From Erythrobacter sp. ANT-B3C2 (lineage in GTDB: Bacteria > Pseudomonadota > Alphaproteobacteria > Sphingomonadales > Sphingomonadaceae), in assembly GCA_001683845.1 (NCBI GenBank), contig LXQI01000003.1, positions 1 to 39,493 of the forward strand: DNA of 39,493 bases, written 5' to 3'. The stretch's first letter is position 1. Every line of letters starts with the position of its first letter. This document shows, in pieces, positions 34,397 to 39,493 of this stretch. The notes under the pieces were generated by a model. That model saw nothing but the letters and a program-made list of their open reading frames with translations, searched no databases and was not told where the DNA came from. A program made the position numbers and the translations under genes.

Positions 34397-34894
34397 TCAG
34401 GCCGCCAGGCCGATCTGCTGCATCACCCCGTTCGAAGCGATGATGGCGAACTGGCGCAGGGCGGCGAACTCACCCGCGGTCAGGATCCGCTCATTGCGGT
34501 CCATGGCGAACAGCATGCCGATCGGCTCCCCGTGCAAATCGCGCAACGGCAACCCGGCAAAAAAACGCATCCCTTGCTCGCTCGCGGTGAGCGGATGGGT
34601 GAGGGCACTCAGCTCTGGCCGGGCCATGGCAGCCCGGCCACAGCGCCAGGCGGCGATCATGCGGTGTTGGGGCCGGCCTTCAGCGTCGCGGACGGCTGCG
34701 CGTGGCTGGCGGCGGGGAATGCCGGCGGAGAGACCAAGGCGGAGAACCACCGCGTCGCAATCGAGCGTGCGCTGGAGAAGGCGGGCAAGCGCCTCGAAGC
34801 TGAACGCATCGGGCGCAGCGGCCGATCCCGGGCGGTTTCCAGCTTTGCGGACGACTGCGTTCATCGGGTCTGCCTGCTTGCAACCCTTCATCAT
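34397..34894 (-). CDS. GAF domain-containing protein
   Basis: This 165-residue soluble protein is essentially a single GAF-like domain: F-S-F-E-A-L-A-R-L-L-Q-R-T-L-D-C-D near residue 32, then F-F-A-G-L-P-L-R-D-L-H-G-E-P-I-G-M-L, D-R-N-E-R-I-L-T and F-A-A-L-R-Q-F-A near the end. GAF domains bind small molecules or sense redox state; no output domain is attached, so it may act on a partner. The ATG at 34892-34894 starts a tandem M-M; an internal ATG at 34864 is an alternative. It is downstream of gcrA on the same strand, with 200 bases and a terminator between. Confidence 0.75.
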   Translation of the reverse strand: MMKGCKQADPMNAVVRKAGNRPGSAAAPDAFSFEALARLLQRTLDCDAVVLRLGLSAGIPRRQPRAAVRDAEGRPQHRMIAAWRCGRAAMARPELSALTHPLTASEQGMRFFAGLPLRDLHGEPIGMLFAMDRNERILTAGEFAALRQFAIIASNGVMQQIGLAA

Positions 34895-35095
34895 TTAGCC
34901 CGCCCTCGTCTTCTCCAACATTCGGGATTGTGCCTAATTTGGGCTGAATCGCCTCGGTAGGAACACCTAGAGAACGCCGCAAAAACCCGAATGCATCCGG
35001 GTTGCTACATTTCTTGCACGCCGTTGCAGGCCGATGAATCCCGCTTGCACGAACGCCGCAACCGCATCGGAACGCGGGTGCTTCGTGGCGCGCGA
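34895..35095 (-). other. Gap between gcrA and the GAF gene
   Basis: This interval holds the gcrA terminator (34981-35003) and, between it and the GAF start, the promoter region of that gene. A GANTC site (GAATC, the CcrM methylation target) lies at 34946-34950, about 50 bases before the GAF start, and another at 35036-35040. Because GcrA acts at methylated GANTC promoters, the first site could matter, but one site alone is weak evidence. Confidence 0.35.
34981..35003 (-). terminator. Intrinsic terminator of gcrA
   Basis: Read on the minus strand, AACCCG and CGGGTT pair around an 8-base loop and the second arm runs into TTTTT (plus-strand AAAAA at 34981-34985). It lies about 90 bases after the gcrA stop, in the correct orientation. 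Confidence 0.7.
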
Positions 35096-35854
35096 TCAGC
35101 GGACGCGGGGGCCACCGAAGGGGAGCGGGGGAGGGGGCCGGCGGGCACCGCGCGGCAGCTGCGCCTGATAGGCCCGGCCGCAATGAGCGACGCAATAGGG
35201 GAAGCCCGGGTTCACCTTGTCGCCGCAGAAGTGGAAATCCGCCTCACCGGGATGGCCCATCGGCCAGCGGCACACACGGTCGTTGAGATCCAGTAGGCTG
35301 GTCTTGCCGACGATGTCGGCGCTCGGCCTGGCCGGAACAAGGCGTCGCGGCGGGGCGGCGGGGATCGGCGCCTGCTGGTCGCCCGGGCCTTGTCGCAAGA
35401 AGCCGCCCGGCCCGACCGAGACGACCCTTGGCGATGGTGGGGAGGCGAGGGGTGCGGCCTGCTCGGGCGCCGCCTGCTGCTGTTCCAGCGGTGTGGCGGC
35501 GACATCCATTTCGAGGCTTTCCGAACTCCCACGCTCGGCTTGCGCTTCGGCTGGTTCCGAAGCGGGGTGGGGCGGGGGTGCCGCCTGCCTGCTCCGGTAC
35601 CGGGCCTCGGTCTCGCTGGCCTCGGTTGCCCCGGAATCGTTCGACTTGGCTCCGTGCGAATTGCCCTCGCTCGACCTGGCCTCGTTGGCCTTCACCGGTG
35701 AGGGGCGGGCTTTCAGGCCCAGGCGGTGCGCCTTGCCGATCACCGCATTGCGAGAAACACCGCCCAGTTCCTCGGCAATCTGGCTGGCTGTCGCGCCGCT
35801 CTCCCACATCCGGGTGAGGGTGGAGATCCGTTCCTCGGTCCAGCTGATCGTCAT
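35096..35854 (-). CDS. gcrA: GcrA cell cycle regulator
   Basis: GcrA is an alphaproteobacterial transcription factor that binds sigma-70 RNA polymerase and activates promoters carrying methylated GANTC sites, driving S-phase genes. Seen are the N-terminal helix-turn-helix (M-T-I-S-W-T-E-E-R-I, then G-A-T-A-S-Q-I-A-E-E-L-G-G-V-S-R-N-A-V-I-G-K-A-H-R-L-G-L) and a C-terminal sigma-binding part with C-R-W-P-M-G-H-P, F-H-F-C-G, Y-C-V-A-H-C and A-Y-Q. Between them lies a Pro/Ala/Glu/Ser-rich linker of about 145 residues. At 252 residues it is longer than the usual 170-180 because of this linker. The ATG at 35852-35854 is fixed by the motif. Confidence 0.95.
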   Translation of the reverse strand: MTISWTEERISTLTRMWESGATASQIAEELGGVSRNAVIGKAHRLGLKARPSPVKANEARSSEGNSHGAKSNDSGATEASETEARYRSRQAAPPPHPASEPAEAQAERGSSESLEMDVAATPLEQQQAAPEQAAPLASPPSPRVVSVGPGGFLRQGPGDQQAPIPAAPPRRLVPARPSADIVGKTSLLDLNDRVCRWPMGHPGEADFHFCGDKVNPGFPYCVAHCGRAYQAQLPRGARRPPPPLPFGGPRVR

Positions 35855-35955
35855 TCGCTTGCCTTCCTTTGGCAGGGGATGCGCCCCGGCTTCGCTCCAC
35901 GAGCCGCCGCCTGCGGCCTTGCCAGCACAGGGGCCGCCCGATAGGCGCAGCCCCC

Positions 35956-36864
35956 ATGGCCGATCAATCCCCCAAGCCCGCCGGCCCTGCGCCCGCAACA
36001 GCTTTCGAGCCAGAATTTATCGACCCCGAAACAGGTTCCGCGCGCCAGTTCGCACCCAAGGGCCAGCCGCAGATCACCGGCATCAACCGGATCGGGCTGT
36101 GGAGCCTTTATATGAAGGAGGTGCGCCGCTTTCTCAAGGTGCAGACGCAGACGATCTGGGCGCCGGCGGTCACCACGCTGCTGTTCCTGGTGATCTTCAC
36201 GGTCGCGCTGGGGCGGGGTGGGCGCGAGATGCTGGGCGTTTCCTTCGCCAGCTTCGTGGCTCCGGGCCTGATCATGATGGCGATGATGCAGAACGCCTTT
36301 GCCAATTCCAGCTTCTCGCTGCTGGTCGGCAAGATCCAGGGCACTATTGTCGACGTGCTGATGCCGCCGCTGACCGAAGGCGAACTGATGTTGGGGATCG
36401 TGGCCGCGGCGATCACCCGTGCGGTGTTGGTGGGCGGGGCGGTGGCGCTGGCGATGGCGCTGTGGCCAAGCGTTGCACTGGGCGCGGCGCACCCCTGGGC
36501 GATCGTTTGGTTCGGGCTGATGGGCGCGACCATGCTGGCGCTGATGGGACTGATGGCGAGCCTGTGGGCGGAAAAGTTCGATCACAATGCGGCGGTGACC
36601 AATTTCGTCGTGGCGCCGCTTTCGCTGCTTTCGGGCACATTTTATCTGATCAGCGACCTATCGCCCACCTTCGAGGCGATCAGCCGGGCTAACCCGTTCT
36701 TCTACATGATCTCGGGCTTCCGCTTCGGCTTCCTGGGCCGCAGCGACATCGGCGACACCAACGAGGCGGTGCTGGCGGCGGCGGTGGGCACGGGCGTGCT
36801 GAACCTGCTGCTGGGGATCGCGACCTATGCGCTGATCCGCAGTGGGTGGAAGCTGAAGAGCTGA
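35956..36864 (+). CDS. ABC-2 type transporter permease
   Basis: This 302-residue membrane protein of the ABC-2 permease family has six transmembrane segments after a 45-residue soluble N-terminus with F-E-P-E-F-I-D-P-E-T-G. Visible are S-L-Y-M-K-E-V-R-R-F, F-A-N-S-S-F-S-L-L-V-G-K-I-Q-G-T-I-V-D-V-L-M-P-P-L, and N-P-F-F-Y-M-I-S-G-F-R near the end. Such permeases export polysaccharides, lipids or drugs with a separate ATPase. No ATPase gene is next to it: gcrA diverges upstream and hspQ converges downstream. It starts 101 bases from gcrA. Confidence 0.88.
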   Translation: MADQSPKPAGPAPATAFEPEFIDPETGSARQFAPKGQPQITGINRIGLWSLYMKEVRRFLKVQTQTIWAPAVTTLLFLVIFTVALGRGGREMLGVSFASFVAPGLIMMAMMQNAFANSSFSLLVGKIQGTIVDVLMPPLTEGELMLGIVAAAITRAVLVGGAVALAMALWPSVALGAAHPWAIVWFGLMGATMLALMGLMASLWAEKFDHNAAVTNFVVAPLSLLSGTFYLISDLSPTFEAISRANPFFYMISGFRFGFLGRSDIGDTNEAVLAAAVGTGVLNLLLGIATYALIRSGWKLKS

Positions 36865-36871
36865 GGAGCGC

Positions 36872-36891
36872 CGCCCGAGTTGGGACGGGCG
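36872..36891. terminator. Short hairpin between convergent permease and hspQ
   Basis: CGCCCG (36872-36877) and CGGGCG (36886-36891) pair around an 8-base loop within the 30-base gap. Without a T-tract its terminator role is only suggested by position. Confidence 0.35.
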
Positions 36892-36894
36892 CAC

Positions 36895-37275
36895 TCAGTG
36901 AGTCAGGCTGCGGTGCAGGCGGTAGCGCCCTTCCGCAAAGCGATCGAACAGCTGGGGGAGCGAGGGGTGGTCGACCGGCCCGCCCTGGGCATCCTCGAGC
37001 AGGTTCTGCTGGCTGACATAGGCGACGTAGGAGGTATCTTCGTTCTCGGCCAGCAGGTGGTAGAAGGGCTGGTTGCGCCGGGGGCGCAGGTCGCTCGGGA
37101 TCGCCTCGTACCATTCCTCGCGGTTGGCGAAGACCGGATCGATATCGAACACCACGCCGCGAAAATCGAACAGCCGGTGGCGCACCACATCGCCGATGGC
37201 GAAGCGTGCGCGAGAGTGGCGCGGAGCCTCGATCTGGCGTCCGGCTTGCGGCGAATAGAACTGCGCGAGATCCAT
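36895..37275 (-). CDS. hspQ: Heat shock protein HspQ
   Basis: HspQ (YccV family) is a small heat-induced protein that in enterobacteria acts as a Lon specificity factor and affects DnaA stability. The 126-residue product has F-A-I-G-D-V-V-R-H-R-L-F-D-F-R-G-V-V-F-D-I-D-P, P-F-Y-H-L-L-A-E, Y-V-A-Y-V-S-Q-Q-N-L and D-H-P, all typical. It starts at the ATG at 37273-37275, ahead of the motif; the longer frame upstream has no support. Its promoter must lie in the 190 bases up to tRNA-Ser. Confidence 0.93.
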   Translation of the reverse strand: MDLAQFYSPQAGRQIEAPRHSRARFAIGDVVRHRLFDFRGVVFDIDPVFANREEWYEAIPSDLRPRRNQPFYHLLAENEDTSYVAYVSQQNLLEDAQGGPVDHPSLPQLFDRFAEGRYRLHRSLTH

Positions 37276-37464
37276 GGCCGGCAGTATAGCGGGCGCAGAG
37301 CCGGGAGCAAGGGCGGGGAAATGGAGTGGGGCCAAGGTGCTGGGCCAGGATGCTGGGCCCCGGCGATGGCGTGGGGAGCGGAAGGAGGCTTGCCGAGCCC
37401 GGCAGGCTGCGCTAGCCGCGCCTTCCAGCCGACCGGGCATTCGCCCATGCGCGCTTTTCGTTGC

Positions 37465-37554
<90 letters not shown>

Positions 37555-37560
37555 AGGCCC

Positions 37561-37706
37561 GGTCCCCAGCCGTCCAGACCTGTCCGAGGCCGTCCGAAAG
37601 CGCTTGGAAAATTGAGCTTTATTGGCTTAAGGTAGTCCACGGCGGTCCGAGCCCGTCCGCCCCAATCCGACCAATTGTGGGGTCATTTTGGGGACATGTT
37701 CGGACA
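37561..37706 (+). repeat. 10-bp phased GTCC repeats before the integrase
   Basis: NGTCC units begin at 37561, 37571, 37581 and 37591 (GGTCC, CGTCC, TGTCC, CGTCC), exactly one DNA turn apart. After about 40 AT-richer bases a second set begins at 37634, 37644, 37654 and 37664 (the last degenerate, AATCC). Two reverse copies, GGGACAT at 37691 and CGGACAT at 37701, are again 10 bases apart. The layout fits cooperative protein binding along one face of the helix, such as integrase arm-type sites or an excisionase/AlpA operator. Confidence 0.75.
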
Positions 37707-37723
37707 TCGAGTGGGGGCATCCC

Positions 37724-39037
37724 GTGCTGACTGATAAGGCGGTAGCCGCGGCTCGGCCGCGAGAGAAGGATTACAAACTCGGCGATACAGGCGGGTTATA
37801 CGTGTTTGTAACCAAGACCGGCCATCGCTCTTGGCGACTCAAATATCGCTATGGCGGTAAAGAGCAGCGAATCGTGCTCGGCTCCTATCCAGACCTATCT
37901 CTTAAGTCGGCACGGGTTCGCCGTGACGAGCTCAGGGCTGTGCTTCGGGAAGGCAAGGATCCGAAGCTAGCTATGCGCCGGCGCAAATTGGTCGGCCCCT
38001 CCTTGGGCGGAGGGACTTTTGAAAGCGTGGCCCGTGAATGGCACAAGATACAGATACCTCGGTGGAAGATGGTGCACGCGGAAGACGTGATTGCCAGTTT
38101 GGAACGAGATCTGTTCCCGCTCATTGGCGACTACCCCCTGGATCAAATTGATGAGCCCCTCCTGCTGGCTGCACTTCAAAAGGTTGAGAAGCGGGGAGCG
38201 GTTGAGACAGCGCGACGTCTCCGGCAGAGAGCGGACCGCATTTTCCGGTACGCAAAAGCGTCGGGCATTCCGAATTCCAATCCTGCAGCGGAAGTGAAGG
38301 AGGCGCTGGCGCCGGTCCCGGCAAAGCGTCGATGGCCGGCAATCACGGACATATCCGAGCTCCGTTCTTTTGTGGCGGCGATAGACGCCGCCAGCGCATC
38401 CCCGGTCACGAGACTTGCTTCCCGGTACCTGGCCTTGACGGCTCAGCGGCCAGGCATGGTGCGGGCGGCTTCGTGGAAAGAGTTCGAAGGCATCGACTGG
38501 GCGGATCCGGAACGCCTTTCGCCTGCGGCACTCTGGAGAGTGCCTGCGTTCCGCATGAAGCTTGAATTCGACCTCCGAGAGGACGAGGCGTTCGAGCACC
38601 TTTTCCCTCTTGCACCTCAAGCCGTGAGTGTGCTGCGAGCGGTCAGGCAGCTGACGGGGCGCGGGCCGCTAGCATTCTGCTCCAGCCGGAGTGCGCATGA
38701 TCCGATGAGCGAGAATGCGATCGGTTACCTATACAATCGGGAGGGCTACAAAGGCCGTCACGTGCCGCACGGGTGGCGCTCCAGCTTCTCGACGATCATG
38801 AATGGCAGAGCTGAGCGGGTCTACCATGGGACAAACAGGCTGGTCATCGATCGCCTTATAATTGACCTGATGCTGGCGCACGTGCCGGTTGGAATGTCGG
38901 CGACCGAATTCAGGTATAACCGGTCGGCCTATATGGACCGGCGGCGCGAGCTTTCCAGTGAGTGGGCTGATCTGCTGCTCGCAGATGCAAATGAGGCCAC
39001 CGCCCTTCTGGAAGGAAGGCGGAGACGCCGTACTTAA
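37724..39037 (+). CDS. P4-type tyrosine recombinase/integrase
   Basis: The 437-residue integrase inserts and excises an integrative element at the neighbouring tRNA-Ser. The N-terminal arm-binding domain of the DUF4102 type has L-T-D-K-A-V-A-A-A-R and G-L-Y-V-F-V-T, with W-R-L-K-Y-R-Y-G-G-K-E-Q and L-G-S-Y-P-D-L-S-L. A central SAM-like core-binding domain follows, and then the catalytic domain with Arg242 (T-A-Q-R-P-G), His349 and Arg352 (H-G-W-R-S-S-F-S-T), His386 (L-A-H-V) and Tyr398 (F-R-Y-N-R). All active-site residues are present. The GTG at 37724 is preferred to an in-frame TTG at 37688 since M-L-T-D-K-A is the usual start and GGGGG precedes it. Codon use is less GC-biased than in the neighbours, consistent with transfer. 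Confidence 0.93.
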   Translation: MLTDKAVAAARPREKDYKLGDTGGLYVFVTKTGHRSWRLKYRYGGKEQRIVLGSYPDLSLKSARVRRDELRAVLREGKDPKLAMRRRKLVGPSLGGGTFESVAREWHKIQIPRWKMVHAEDVIASLERDLFPLIGDYPLDQIDEPLLLAALQKVEKRGAVETARRLRQRADRIFRYAKASGIPNSNPAAEVKEALAPVPAKRRWPAITDISELRSFVAAIDAASASPVTRLASRYLALTAQRPGMVRAASWKEFEGIDWADPERLSPAALWRVPAFRMKLEFDLREDEAFEHLFPLAPQAVSVLRAVRQLTGRGPLAFCSSRSAHDPMSENAIGYLYNREGYKGRHVPHGWRSSFSTIMNGRAERVYHGTNRLVIDRLIIDLMLAHVPVGMSATEFRYNRSAYMDRRRELSSEWADLLLADANEATALLEGRRRRRT

Positions 39038-39072
39038 GAACTACTTACCGAGGAACGAGGTGGGGGCGCCCC

Positions 39073-39246
39073 TTAACTTTGCGATATCGGTTGGTGACCC
39101 GCCATCCAGGCCTGAACATCTACCTCTCGCCACACAACCAAGTTGCCTCCGAGTTCAATGTTGCGCGGGAAACGCCCTGCCTTCATGCGTTCGTAAATCG
39201 TGCTTCTCGACATGCCGACCATGAGCATCACCTCCGGTAAGCGCAA
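39073..39246 (-). CDS. AlpA-like helix-turn-helix regulator
   Basis: A minus-strand frame ends at the TAA at 39073-39075 and encodes L-R-L-P-E-V-M-L-M-V-G-M-S-R-S-T-I-Y-E-R-M-K-A-G-R-F-P, written here by key residues, then L-G-G-N-L-V-V-W-R-E-V-D-V-Q-A-W-M. This is the MerR-like fold of the AlpA/prophage excisionase family, which controls integrase expression or excision. The start is uncertain: the TTG at 39244-39246 keeps the whole domain, while the in-frame GTG (39229) and ATGs (39226, 39220) shorten it, although a GGAGGTG sits just before the ATG at 39220. The frame stays open to 39435 without an ATG or GTG. It faces the integrase gene. Confidence 0.7.
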   Translation of the reverse strand: MRLPEVMLMVGMSRSTIYERMKAGRFPRNIELGGNLVVWREVDVQAWMAGHQPISQS

Positions 39247-39493
39247 GAAACGGCTGTCATTCCTGCCGACATCTTCGGGAGGTGTGGAGCTCGGCGGGTA
39301 AGCTATCTCATTTACAGCGGGTGATGGCGCAGCGGCCGCATCGCAGCGGCCGAGGACGATATCAAACTGTTCCTGATCAACGAAAATCCAGTGAGTGTCC
39401 GTCGTCAGAACATTCGGCGCAATGTGCGGCGTAGATTAGCGGAGTGTCGGCCTCGTCTGGGGGTTGATGTTGGGCGGCGAGTTTGCGGTGTTG
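39247..39493. other. Window edge inside the integrative element
   Basis: No complete gene is seen. On the minus strand the AlpA frame remains open to 39435, with coding-like residues (T-H-W-I-F-V-D-Q-E-Q-F-D-I-V-L-G-R-C) but no standard start codon, so this may be a longer N-terminus or the remains of another reading frame. Confidence 0.4.

Overview
The window reads as chromosomal DNA of a GC-rich alphaproteobacterium, most likely a member of the Sphingomonadales (Erythrobacteraceae or Sphingomonadaceae). The reasons are a gcrA gene, a CtrA-type box, an aa3 cytochrome oxidase cluster in the order ctaC-ctaD-ctaB-small ORF-ctaG-ctaE-DUF983-SURF1, the argH-small lipoprotein-lysA order, and an S15-PNPase block following a nusA-infB operon. 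The genus cannot be read from sequence alone.

Layout. (1) Bases 1-1414 hold no intact gene, only a C-terminal fragment of an SRAP (YedK-like) gene and a repeat/hairpin before tRNA-Val(TAC). (2) Bases 1555-5859: a thioredoxin-like lipoprotein runs divergently from argH, which is followed by an LptM-like lipoprotein, lysA and a precorrin-2 dehydrogenase. (3) Bases 5995-8076: an unrecognised three-gene cassette made of a 62-residue peptide, a HEAT-like protein and a cupin-like protein. It is the best candidate here for an undescribed system and has the look of a peptide-modification (RiPP-like) locus. (4) Bases 8307-13934, minus strand: pyrE-pdxJ-acpS-lepB-AI-2E-type permease-DUF3089 protein-ruvX, mostly overlapping or closely spaced. 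(5) Bases 14041-20675: a cytochrome c oxidase operon with its assembly factors (heme O synthase, Cox11, SURF1). (6) Bases 20684-21706: an alpha/beta hydrolase on the minus strand. (7) Bases 21933-33829: the transcription/translation supercluster rimP-nusA-ylxR-infB-(small membrane ORF)-DUF1697-rbfA-(DUF6491-like)-M50 protease-truB-rpsO, a strong terminator, then pnp with a hairpin leader and its own terminator. (8) Bases 34035-37275: a small unknown protein behind a perfect CtrA box, a GAF-domain protein, gcrA, an ABC-2 permease without its ATPase, and hspQ. (9) Bases 37465-39493: tRNA-Ser(CGA), 10-bp phased GTCC repeats, a P4-type tyrosine integrase and an AlpA-like regulator. This is the left end of an integrative element that runs off the window.

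The genes are mostly housekeeping. The oxidase operon encodes structural subunits together with heme and copper insertion factors. The nusA-pnp block couples transcription elongation, translation initiation, ribosome maturation, tRNA modification and RNA decay. The gcrA region points to CtrA/GcrA cell-cycle control. Accessory content is confined to the two ends, each next to a tRNA gene, and possibly to the 5995-8076 cassette.
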